NCBI GenBank assembly: GCA_027559495.1
Contig: JAMXSV010000023.1
Location: 186,001-250,000 of the forward strand
Reading direction: 5' to 3'
Source: Aurifilum marmelostoma
Lineage: Eukaryota; Ascomycota; Sordariomycetes; Diaporthales; Cryphonectriaceae
DNA length: 64,000 nt
The notes beneath the pieces were generated by a model. That model saw nothing but the letters and a program-made list of their open reading frames with translations, was not told the origin of the DNA and made no database searches. Each line of letters begins with the position of its first letter. The first letter of the stretch is position 1. Shown here piece after piece: positions 44,680 to 55,236 of this stretch. The translations under genes and the position numbers were made by a program.

Positions 44680-45943
44680 TCACGGTCCCTGCGTGACATT
44701 CCACATGGTCCCAAGCAGAGGCGAGAACTCTGGGTTCCGCCACGTGCTCCAGTCATAGTCCAGCACCCCCCAGGTCTCATTGTACCCCACGACCCCGTTC
44801 CGCACGTAATAGCTCCCCTGGATCGCCCACAGCGCCCACTCGGCGTCGTTGCCCTCCATGTACCCCACGAGACACGTCAGGTAGCTGTAGTCGTCGTCGC
44901 TCAGCCCGCTGTTGTCGCCCCCCCGTCATGGCGACGCCGAACTCGCTCAGCAGCAGGGGCGCCGTGTAGTTCTCCCCCTGCGTGAGCACGAACCCGTCAA
45001 ACAGGCCGTACTCGTCCCTCTCGAGGTCGCAGTTGCCCAGGTCCAACCTGAACGTCACCGTGAACGAGTACGCGTGGAACTCCCACACGTGCTTTCCCGC
45101 CCACGGGGTGAAGTCCAGGTACGCCGTGTCCCGCAGCATCGTCAGGTCCGTCGCGCTGTCGCCCCCGCCCACGATGATCAGCACGTCCGGGTTGGCGCCG
45201 TGCACGAGCTCGGCCGCCTGCGTGACGTAGTTGTACCAGTCCGTGTAGGGCCCGTTGGTCCCCTGCAGCCAGCTCTGCCGGATCTCGTTGCGCAGGCTCA
45301 TGCCGACCACGCCCTCGTGGCCGGGCGCCCACTCGGCCACGGCCTGCAGGCCCTCGAGCCACAGGCTCGTGTTGAAGAAGCGGCTGTTGTCCGCCACGTA
45401 GTCGAACGCCGTGTCCCACCAGCCGTTGCCGTCCGTCAGGTTGCAGCACCACTGGGCCCTGCTCACGTGGTTGTCCAGGATCGTCATGACGCCGTTGGCC
45501 CACAGCGCGTCGATGATGTCGCCGTAGACGTCCCGCACCGTGGAGCTCGCCAGCGGCGGGTTCTGCTCCACGATCATGTCGTAAAACGTCGTCATGTTGT
45601 CCGCGATGGACGGCACGTAGGCCAGGTCCGCCGCTTTGGCAAAGGCCTCCTGCACCGTCTCGTTCGGGTTGAGCGCCCAGTCGGTCGAGTACGTCAGGCG
45701 CACGCAGTTGAAGCCTGCATCCGCGATGAACTGGGCGATCGTGCTGATGGGCTGCCGGTGCAGGCCCTCTGGGACGTGTGTCTCCATATGCCCGGCCCAG
45801 TTCACGCAGCGCAGCTTGACGCGTGCCCCAGTGCTGTCGAGGATCCATCTGCTGGAGGTGGAGAGCGGCAGGGAGGGCGCTGCGCCCTGTGCCACGGGCA
45901 ACAAGGTGAGTAGCCCCAAGACGAGGGCCTTGAGAAAGGCCAT
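44680..45943 (-). CDS. Secreted GH5-family glycoside hydrolase with a one-base frame break
   Basis: Secreted beta-glycanase of the GH5 (cellulase-type) family. The signal peptide is MAFLKALVLGLLTLLPVAQG. Family features: VNWAGHMETHVPEGLHRQ near the start, LDNHVSRAQWCCN, MSLRNEIRQSW with the NE acid/base, and LLLSEFGVAM with the nucleophile Glu. In the given bases, a run of seven C on the plus strand at 44918-44924 puts the last part out of frame; ignoring one of them restores DNSGLSDDDYSYLTCLVGYM and ends with a stop at 44680-44682, 420 codons in all. No intron can explain this. The gene has no introns. It is either a sequencing error in the homopolymer or a recent pseudogene. Substrate is unclear. 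Confidence 0.8.
44918..44924. other. C7 homopolymer at the GH5 frame break
   Basis: Seven C on the plus strand. Six would keep GVAMTGGDNSGLSDDD in frame. Confidence 0.8.
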
Positions 45944-47710
45944 GGTTGTCGTCCGGAGATTGGACCCAGAAAAAAAAAAGAAAATAGATAAATAACAATT
46001 TTTATATGTATATAAGTCTGCTCAAGGAGAAAGAAAAGGTGTACTTCTTCTACACCTGCCACTGCCGGTATCTCTCTGGAATTTGAGCAACTCCAGGACA
46101 ATATAAGCAGCTTCAACGTCTCGAGAGACAAGCGCTCGGGAAGCAGAGAAAACAAGAAGATCAGACAGGACAAAATGCGAAACCGACAACAATATATTAA
46201 TGCAGAGAGGAAAAGGGCTGCCGCTCTTGGATGACCCAAGCCAAGTATGTGTGACCACGGAATCAGCAGCAGACAAGCCAACGTGCCTTGAACGAGGGCA
46301 GGTCTTGCCTACTATACGTGACGAGCAAGCAGACGATGGGCCTGTGGAGAGCGACAAGAAACCCAGGACAGCTGGTGGCGTCACTTGAACGAGAGATCCT
46401 GCTTTTTTCTTTTGAGGCTGGAATATATTTGCAACCCTACCAATGGCCATGGCGCTCCATCTCCCAAGCCCCTCAGCTGAGGTGGTGATGGTGGTGGGGA
46501 TCGCACCTGTGCAGATGGAGGATGGTAGCATCTCAGCCGACCATCGTGACTGAGGGGTTGATCCGGTAGAATTGCTCCATGGAGTCGAGCAGCAGCCAAA
46601 AACAAATCCCGTTCCTGCATCTTGCAGGATTACCCTCTAGTGTCATGCCTACCCAGATGGGCACCACGCTGGACGCAGGTGGCGATGGGTGGAGTGCTAG
46701 GCCAGGTCAGGAAGGACAAAAAGAGGGGGAAGAGAGAGTGCGTGCGAGAGAGGCTGCCGTCCGTGACAGGCACCCTGGTAAGAGACCAAAAAAAAGAGAG
46801 GAAAGGGTAGATCGGGGAGGTGGGTGGGTGTGGTGAGGTCGCATGCAGATGTCATATTGCAGGCGTCTTCTGACGTCTTTATTCGCCTGTTTTCGCGGTC
46901 ATTATCATGATATATGAAAGGGGGGGGTGCGGGAAGATTGTGTGATTGGAAGAGGACGGTAATTTCGACATTTAACTGGAGATGACTGCTGCTGCAGCAC
47001 GACCTCAGATGGGAAACTACTACTGTAAGTCGGCAGTTCCCGCATCCTCTTCCTGGGGCCAGGCCTTTTTTTTCCCCACTTCTTTTTCCTAGATAGCAAA
47101 AGACCTATGTCGAGGTTCCTTTCGTGAACTTGGTCGAGAGCAAGGAGCTATCCTCATCGACTTGCAACGAGCTGACCAGTGGCATCCAGACCGTCAGGAT
47201 GAGAGATGGAATGAGGTATAGAGATGATTAAACCCTCCATTCTCTCAAAGTCCTACTCATATAGTCAACAGAAGGAAGAAGTCTTGTCATCATTCGCACT
47301 GTGCTTGGGCAAGTGACCATTTATTTACCTGCATGAGATGCTCGGTGACACTGCGAGGGGGGCGGCCCCGCATCTGCGGGCAGGTAGTGGTCCCAAGAGT
47401 GGTATCAAATGTTCGTTCTCGTGGCTTCGTAGATACAAGCTATGCATGCATCCTTGCATGCAATATCCCGAAAGGCTAGGTACAAAGAGGATAATTTGCC
47501 CAGAATCACTCTCTTCATTGTCGCCCCCCCCCTCTCTCCGGCCTCGCTGAGGCCGTACTGCCGGCAAATCCCAGTGCCGGCCTGAAATAATAACGCTGGC
47601 TTGCCCCTCCCAAGGCTCCAAAGAAAAGTAAACAAAAGGACAAAGGAAAACAAAACAGTGCTCGCTCGGTGGGGGTATATGCTTGTAATGACGTGTGGGT
47701 ATTCTCTTCT
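45944..47710. other. Intergenic region 1.8 kb
   Basis: Upstream region of the GH5 gene and 3' flank of the double-PH gene. G-rich tracts near 46920 and 47524; no gene, no named CreA or TATA site claimed. Confidence 0.45.
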
Positions 47711-48981
47711 TCATGCTGCAACCGCAGCCGTAGCCGTGCAGCCTCCAGCAACGGCCATCTTGGCCTCGAGTTCCTTCCTCTTGGCCAGAAGGCTCTTGAA
47801 GGCGCCGAGACATTTCACCAGAGACTCCTCGTCGCCGGCACAGAGCCTGTAGCTCTTTTCTTCCGTGATGATCTGCAGGCAGTGCGTTTTCGTTCGGCTC
47901 ATCGGGTCGACATCGACCACGTTGAGGATCAAGCCCATCTGCACAATGAACTGAACGGTGTATTCCGACTCGTCCTTGTAGAGGATCAGATTTCTGGGCC
48001 GGAGTACAGCCCAGCAGTGTTTCCACTGGCGTACAGCGCCCTTGCTGCGCAGCCACCAGAGCCAGCCCTGCCAGAGGATCCGGTCCGGGTCTTGCTCTAT
48101 GTTGAGGCCGCTGGCCTGGCTAGAGTTCCTTGCGCCGACGCCTGGCCTGGGCCCCGATGACGAAACAGGAGGAGACTGTACAGCCAGGCTCTCAATTGAC
48201 GTGCCGAGGTAGCGCTGGATATCTGTATCCGAAAAGTCGGAATGCGAGGCCATCTCGTTTCCTGACAGCCCAGACGATTCCATGGTAGTAGAAGGTCGTC
48301 GCGGGTTGTAGGACGGTCGCCTGAATCTTGTCTTGCTAAAGTCGGCAGGCTCCGGGGAGCTGGACAGATACCGATCGTGGTCATGCAGGATGCGACCTGG
48401 GCCGGCGTCCGTCTGGGCGAGGTTGGGTGTCATGAAGGAGTCGCGACGTATTATTGGGCTCGCCAAAAACATCTCTTCCTCCTCTTCTTCTATCCTGGCG
48501 TCCCGGCGGATGAGATCCACCCATTGTTGTGCCTGCTCCGCATCGGCCGCCTGAAGGTGATGGTTCTTGGATGGGGTGAACAGGCCAAAGACGTTCTCGC
48601 GCCTGTGCTTGGGATCCTTGAGAAGCGTGACGGCGGTCAGATCCGAGAGGTAGATTTTGTGTCGCAGCTTATTCTCCTTGTCGTCTTTGTAGATGGATAA
48701 CGTGTTTGGTCGGTACACTAGGTAGACGGTCTTCCATATCTTAGTCTTCTGCGCCCGCTTCTGCAGATAGCCGCTCTTGATCACGCGGTCGAACTCGAAA
48801 CTCCCGTTCTGGTTGACAGGCGAGTACGAGTCGAGAGGGTTGTGGCTCTTGAGGCGGGAGGCCGCGTTCGGCGTGGGCAGAGGAATGGACGCGGGGGCGA
48901 TGTGAATTGAGGATCGTTTGTTGTTGGTCTTGTTCTCTGTGTCAACCGCCAGGGGGCGGGCTTCTCCTGTATTTCGGCCAT
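47711..48981 (-). CDS. Double PH-domain protein (Opy1/TAPP-like), uncertain 5' end
   Basis: Two pleckstrin-homology domains that probably bind membrane phosphoinositides. PH 1 is about residues 65-170 (IKSGYLQKRAQKTKIWKTVYL to QQWVDLIRRDARI); PH 2 is about 300-405 (ILWQGWLWWLRSKGAVRQW to CLGAFKSLLAKRKEL). A Ser/Pro-rich linker lies between them. The long frame has no ATG near its 5' end, and an in-frame stop lies just upstream. The natural start at 48981 (MAEIQEKPAP) is in another frame, and would join to LAVDTENKTNNKRSS if the G5 run at 48952-48956 had one more base, giving 423 aa. An unseen upstream exon is the alternative. No intron in the body. Confidence 0.78.
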
Positions 48982-49003
48982 GCTTTCTCTTTATCCTCGC
49001 CAC

Positions 49004-51100
49004 AAAAAGTACTCAATTGAGGTTGTTGTCGAGTAAGAAGAGGTCATTTAATGTCGGGAGGGAGGAAGAGAGCGAGGTCGGATGCGTGAGGAGCGAGCGG
49101 AGCTGAGGAGGTTGGTGGGCAGCGAGATGACGTGGTGAATCAGGGCTGTGTCCACGTCACACGATATAGCAAAGGGAATTCTGTCAAAGAGAGCGGCTTT
49201 CCACGGTAAACTGGATGATGATTAAAGAGAGTATGCGTCGAAGTAAGTTTCATGAGTGAACGTAGAAGAATAAGGTTGGTGGTATCGATTGGACGCAAGG
49301 AAAGAAAAGGAAAAGGAAGGTTGACGGGTGTGAGTAGCAGAGCTGTACGCCAAACGGCAGAGCGGAGACTTGCGTGGATCGTCGTGAGCAACAAATAGGT
49401 CGCACTCGGGGGCCTCTCAAGGTGTCATATAGAAATGAGACGTCCTTCTGCTGGGCCTAGGCCTGGACCAAAACAGAGACCATAGCTTAGGCGCATCGGG
49501 GAAGGGGAGGGGGGTGTGGGTGGGATGACCCAGTTTGATGTCCGTCCTGGTGTGATCGGTCCGGGTGCGGATGGGTTCGAGAGGGAAAATTTGACGAGAA
49601 GCGAATGCCACAGGAGACGGCGGATGATGGTGGGTGGGTGGTATTGCGCGCAGTGGTCGATGGCGATCAGGGCAAATCAAAGCTTATGAACGGGTACACG
49701 CCGGGGCCCCGCTGGGAGGGAATGGAGATGCTGAAACTCGAGGCGGACGAGATTCCAGAGGGCCTGCTGGTAAGGGGAGCGGAAAGGGCGCGGCAGTGGA
49801 CACGAGAGGTTTGAGGAGGAAATTAGCGGGTCGTGTGGAGACGGCGCGTCCCAGGCACCGCCAGGGTCCAGCAGCGGGCGCTAGAAATCCCATTCGCCAG
49901 CAGCTGCCCTCGCTGTATTTCAGGCATTAGCACGGTACACTAAGATATTAGCTGCGAGAAGAAGCGACGAACTTATTTGGTGGTCAGCGGTCTCACCATC
50001 AACAGGCACGATGGGATGAAACACAGCATCTCAGACCTTAAATCCAGGTGCCCTCGCAGGCAGAAAGACAAGAGCATGTCCTACTATGCGATAGGTCATT
50101 ATTTGCAACATCGAAGGCTTGCAAGTATGCATGGCGTCATTGCTATCCCTCCAGGTGCTGAGCCCGCATGATCGAATGTCCAAGATATTCCCATCTTTCC
50201 CCCCCAGCAGAAGGCACTTGTGTCTGAGGACATTCAACAGCCCGAGGCTCCTCAGCCTCAGTCAATGAAAGGACTACCCGCTGAAGATCTCTTGGCTGCA
50301 GAGTTGTGTAATGTTGTATCCGGCTATCAGAATCCGTTCTCTAACAAACACACAACCCTTTCATGTCTTTTGTTTACATTTCTGATAGGTAAGATTCCTC
50401 GTGGCCACGCCAAATTTGGATCGTCAAGCTCCCCATCTATTTTTGTCCCTTCTATATAGCCGCGCTCTTATTCTTACGAACGAACCAGCCCGTCGCCCGT
50501 GCGGCAGACAATATGGGCGGCAATTTGCTAAGTATCGACAGTTCATGCGTGTGGTGCCACCTCCGCCGGGGGCCTCTCTGCGTCTGTCCTTGTGTGTGCT
50601 CTCGTGTGCAGGCCAGGTCTCACACATGCCCCCTTCGTCGGCAGCCTCAAAGACACTTACGTATCTTGGCCCGTCAGAGTGGTCCGGCGGAACACACGTG
50701 CTGGCCCGAAAACGTGCAGCCAGGGAGGGTGAACTAAACGGACAAGGCGACACAGCATGCGTAGCTCAGTCAAGCCACACTGCTAGGCTACTGGGATCCT
50801 CGCCGAAAGACTCATCGCAGCCGTCCTATCTTACTATAGGACACTTGTGAACGACAATTGTTCTTGCCCGCTTTCGACATGTTTGGGCGGGCCTGCCATC
50901 ATATAAGGCTGCGCTGCTTGCTCCCGAAGTATTTCTATTTCCTTCTTTTCTGATAATTGCAGTGCCACCATGTAAACACCGAGGGAGCCAGCCGATAACT
51001 TTGATCCCTCTTCTTCTCCTTTCCATTTCCCAGATCTCGCCCCAGCCATTAGTCCATCAGAATTGTGAGCCAAGTACTCTATTGAAAGCATTTGCCCAAC
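49004..51100. promoter_or_regulatory. Divergent intergenic region, 2.1 kb
   Basis: Between the double-PH gene and the APH-fold gene. GA- and GC-rich from about 49400 to 49900; no gene or RNA seen. Confidence 0.45.
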
Positions 51101-52421
51101 ATGACCTCGGAAGCAGCGAGCATGCACGAAATCAAGCTTCAGATCAAAGAGGAATTCCAAGGGACTCCCTACGCCTGCACCTCCCTTAGCCACCTGCCCG
51201 GCGGTACGGCAAATTACATCTTCAAGGGAGAGCTGGAGAAACCGCTCGAGGATGGCACATCTGATGTGGTTATCAAGCATGGAGAGGCCTTTGCTGCGTC
51301 GAATCCAAACCTGAAGCTCTCCATCAACCGCTGCGTAAGTTTTTGCCGGAACCCCCCCCCCCCCAACACCTTTTTTTTTCTTCTTTTCTTTCCTTTTCGG
51401 TATGTTATTGTCTATTCATACCACACTGCCCAGATCCTCGAGAAAGAATGCCTCAGGCTAGCCAGGGACATGCCCGCAGCCACGAGCAGCTCGTACGAAG
51501 TGCGGGCGCCCAGGCTCTTGAGGTTCAACCCTGCATCGAGTACCCAGGTCATAGAGTACCTGCCTAAGTCAATAAACCTGAAACAATACGCACTCAAGCA
51601 CTTCTCCCCCTCGACGCCCGCATCGGTGAGACCACAGGTCGTCGAGCTCGGCAGGGGGCTGGGTGCCTGGCTGCGCGGCTTCCACGCCTGGGCAGCCTCG
51701 CCGGCGCAGCAGGAACAGCTCTGCAACCTTGCCCTTACAAACACGGAGATGCACACTATCAAGCTGAACTATAGCTACAAACTCCTGCTCTCGCGGGCTG
51801 ACACGCATCCTGACCTCCTGGGCGACGCGAAGCCTGTGTTCGAGGAGGTTTTAGCCATGGTGATGGCTGAGCTGGAACATGGGAGTAGGTTACAGGTGAT
51901 TCATGGGGACTTCTGGACCGGGAAGTAAGTTTTATATCTGACGGCCATTGCTCCCGTCGCCGCCGCCTTCTCTTACACCTCCTCTTTCTTGACGGTGCTC
52001 ACAGCCTGACCATTACAACAGCATTCTGCTCCCCGATGAGGTCCTCCAGCCCTCCACCCAGACCCCTCTGCTCGTCATTGACTGGGAGATGCTGCAGCTC
52101 TGGCTGCCGCAGCTGGACCTAGGACAGATGATGGCCGAGCTTTACGAGCTATACCTATACAAGGGCATCGAGGCAGGCCTGTGGCTGATTCAAGGATTTG
52201 TGGCCGGGTACGGCTTCGTAGACGATGACTTCGCCTTCAGGACCGCCCTGCATGTTGGCACGCACCTCGTGGGCTTTGGGAGTATGGTGCCTGGATGGGG
52301 TACCGGTGAGCAGGCACTCGAGGTGCTTGGTGTCGGGCGAGATATCATCCTGCGAGCATGGGCCAAGGATAGAGACTGGTTTGAGCGTCACGACTTGAGT
52401 TCACTCTTCAAGGCCGAATAG
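51101..52421 (+). CDS. APH-fold small-molecule phosphotransferase family protein
   Basis: Aminoglycoside-phosphotransferase-like kinase fold, in fungi acting on unknown small molecules. Exons 51101-51334, 51434-51924 and 52022-52421 give 374 aa. The start is the ATG of MTSEAASMHEIKLQ. LSHLPGGTANYIFKGEL is the N-lobe Gly loop, DVVIKHGEAFAA the Lys strand, LEKECLRL the helix Glu, VIHGDFWTGNILLPDE the catalytic HGDxxxxN loop, and LLVIDWEML the metal-binding Asp. Intron 1 (51335-51433) is 99 nt, contains a 13-nt poly-C run and has no stop, so retention would add 33 codons in frame. The true substrate is unknown; distant likeness to methylthioribose and choline kinases is only fold-level. Confidence 0.85.
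51335..51433 (+). other. In-frame, stop-free intron with poly-C run
   Basis: Donor GTAAGT, acceptor TGCCCAG; 99 nt, a multiple of three. Poly-C at 51352-51364 followed by poly-T. Confidence 0.75.
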
Positions 52422-52630
52422 ATCTGGCAGCTGGTGATATTATTGAATTCCGTTGAGACGCATGATCTTTGCGGTGATTATACATTCCATGACCCGCGAG
52501 GCCGAGTTCTTCAGTATATGACGAGCCCCGGACAACGTGTGATAAGTAAAGATCAGTGTTCATGTTGAGTGCGCTGTGTCCCGCGAAATAGAATGACTTC
52601 TCAACCGGAACACTCACCCAGCCGATTACA

Positions 52631-53962
52631 TTACTGCAGTCCCTCGAATGAGTCAAAATCATTTGTCAAGTCCATGTAGTTATCCATGCTGCCAAAATTA
52701 GCGTCATCAAAATTGGATGTAGCACCGGGTCCCATGTCGAAGAAATGATCCAGGTCGCCCACGGGCGCGTCGTTATTCTGACCCGTCGAGGGATCCATGT
52801 TGGCAGGATCGCCGGGGCCACCAGCACCGAAGCTGTCAATATCGAGCATTGCGTCCAGGTCAATGACGCCGTTGGGTCCGGACTGCATCAGCGCGTCGTT
52901 ATTGGCCGAGTCAACTGTGAAAGTCGCGTTGGTGAAGGGGACTTGGGGAGCCATGGGCCCTGTAGGCGGAAGCGCCTGTGGTGCGGTCACGGGCGCGGTA
53001 GGAGCAAGGGGAGCGGCCACAGGTGCTGGCGCCGGGGCCGGGGCCGGGGCGGGTGGAGGCACGCTGGCAGCAGGAGGAGGCTGCTTGAGGGTCTGCTTCT
53101 GTGCGTTGGCGAGCGGGTTCGGCTTGTTTGCGGGACGACCTGAGGGCGGGTTCGTCTTGGATGAGGCCTTGGGCGAGGTCTTGGGCGCGGGCTTAGGGGC
53201 GGGCTTGGGCGTCTGTTTTGGCGTCTGCTTCGGCGTGGGCTGCTTGGGAGGTGGTGGGCGCTTCTGCTCGGCGGGAGCCTTGGGGCGAGCGAGAGCAGCT
53301 GGAGCAGCAGCAGGCTGCTTGGGCACACCGATGGTCCCTCCCATATCAGGAAAAGGGGCAACTGGTTTGCCGTCCGCCTTGGGAATGCCGTGATTTGACA
53401 TAAAGGGCGACCCACCCGTGGCCATCATTGGAGCCACGGGCACCGTAGGTCCTGTGGGCTTGAGATCGCCCAGGTCGAGGGTCATAGGCGCTGGTGGCTG
53501 TGCCTGCATCGGGGCGGGTGGCTGCTCTGGTACCACCTGGCCCTTCTCTTGTAGTTTCTGTAGGTCTCGCAGGAAGACCGCCTTGGCTCTTGTCTGTGCG
53601 TCCTGTCAGACCAATGCCACTCTTTTCCCCTTCCCCTGGGACCGGCTTGGGCTCCGCGGCCAGACTTACAATCTCAATCTCCATCTCATCGAGGGTCTGG
53701 TGGAAACTGTCTGTAGCCTCCTCCATCTTCTTCCTGGCATTCATGGCGATCAGATCTGTGCGATCTGGATTTGACTTCTGCGCCGACATGATCCGGCCCA
53801 TCTGCACCATCTTGAGGGGTCGAGCAGACACGGTCAGCGGAGCCAGGATCCCTTTGCGATGGTCAAACAGGCACTCACGATGGAATTCAGCTGATTGGTC
53901 AGGTTGTCGGTCATGTGCCGCTGGCCAGGCTGGCTCGCAGCCTTATTCTTGCCGCTCATCAT
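52631..53962 (-). CDS. Pro/Ala/Lys-rich protein, possibly a Mediator tail (Med2-like) subunit
   Basis: Exons 53962-53879, 53810-53670 and 53593-52631 give 395 aa. Residues 1-100 form a helical, coiled-coil-like head: MTDNLTNQLNSI, then ARKKMEEATDSFHQTLDEME and RAKAVFLRDLQKLQEKG, a pattern resembling small Mediator subunits such as Med2. The rest is low-complexity, with PKQ/PKP/PAP repeats near 190-260 and a final acidic, aromatic MDLTNDFDSFEGLQ that looks like an activation domain. The exon 1 to 2 acceptor is ambiguous: CTCAAG at 53810 or GTGCAG at 53801, both in phase. Nuclear role is inferred; Mediator identity is a suggestion only. Confidence 0.6.
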
Positions 53963-55236
53963 GAGAGGATGCAGCTGGCTGTGTCGGCTGGTAAACGTGT
54001 TGTCGCGCAGTGCTCTTTTCTCAAGGGAGAGCCCGAGGAGGAGAGGAGGCTTGCTCGATGGTTGGCAGGGAGAGAGTGAGGGATCGCTGCGAGGGCGAAT
54101 GGTTTTTTTGTAGGGTTGGTCGGGTTGCAGGATGGCGAAAAGAGCAGACAAGTAGTGAGTCGATGAGTGCCTCCACTTGGCCTCTGTTGGCGAAATGTTT
54201 TCTGCGTTGGGTGAGATTTGTGACACCCGAGTCTCTCACTCACGACAGGTGAGGCTTGAATAAGTACTAAATAAGTCTGCAGGCTAAAATAGCTGACAGG
54301 CGAGTTGCCCGATGGCGCGCGTCGCTCTGCCCCCAGCGGCTCTGCCTCCCTAGCGACTGTATTGCGCCTCCCCCACACCGCAGAAGGCGTGTAGTCTTTC
54401 AGAGCCCAGGCGGTTCAGTTCTGCAGGTACGGAAAACGGTGACCAGGGGAAATGCGGTCTGCAGTAGCTGCATATGTACTCCCCCAGGTGCCCGGTTTTG
54501 AAGGATGAGGATCTGGTTTTGAGAAAGCCTATTGGAGAGAGAAAGTGCGGCGCCATGTTCACCTGTCTGCCCCAGGCCTGCTAGACTGCTAGGGCCTGCT
54601 GTAGTGAATATACCTACTGACTTGGGGTACATACAGTACCTAGGGCTGCCTCAAAGGTTTCCTTGTCCCCTGTTACTGTGCTGAACACTGTCCAACATAT
54701 ATATAGGCTCACAGTGGTCAGGGCTCTAAGTAGTTCGTTTTTTCTCTATTCTAAGGAATGACTAATCCGGAAAAGAAAGAAAAAAGGAGGGGAAAAAAGA
54801 GAGAATAGAAATAAAAAAGACTACCTGTTGATTTTTTATCAATTTCCCAGGTAGAGAAATAGGTGATAATAGATAGAGCCGAGAAGAAAATTGGTTGCAG
54901 ATGCTAGGGGGTTACTGTACTGTACTCGTTATCTTCTTTGGGCGGTTGCCGGGGCGTTATCTGGGGTAGTCAGGGGCTTAGCAGCATCCCTCCTCCCTCC
55001 CGCCACATAGTACAGAAACGCTATATGTATATACATCCGCGATTGGCCTCGGACCGTCATCGTTAGCATCGTTCACCTGACATAGATCCTCGTCACGACA
55101 CGATATCTTGGAGAAGGTGTCACTAGACCTCGGCCACTGCTGATCTTGGATGTAACATATACACATACATCTATTCCATCCTACGTCATTCTGTGCCATC
55201 CATTTATCCTCCACACCGCAAAACCTCACAGAAAAT
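53963..55236. promoter_or_regulatory. Divergent promoter region, 1.3 kb
   Basis: Between the Med2-like gene and the aminopeptidase gene. A-rich stretch at 54765-54830, ACTGT units at 54913-54927; no gene seen. Confidence 0.45.

Noticed and set aside
44912..45913. 333-codon plus-strand ORF and a 333-codon minus frame at 44997-45998
   Set aside because: Shadows of the GC-rich GH5 gene; Arg/Val/His-rich composition typical of antisense frames.
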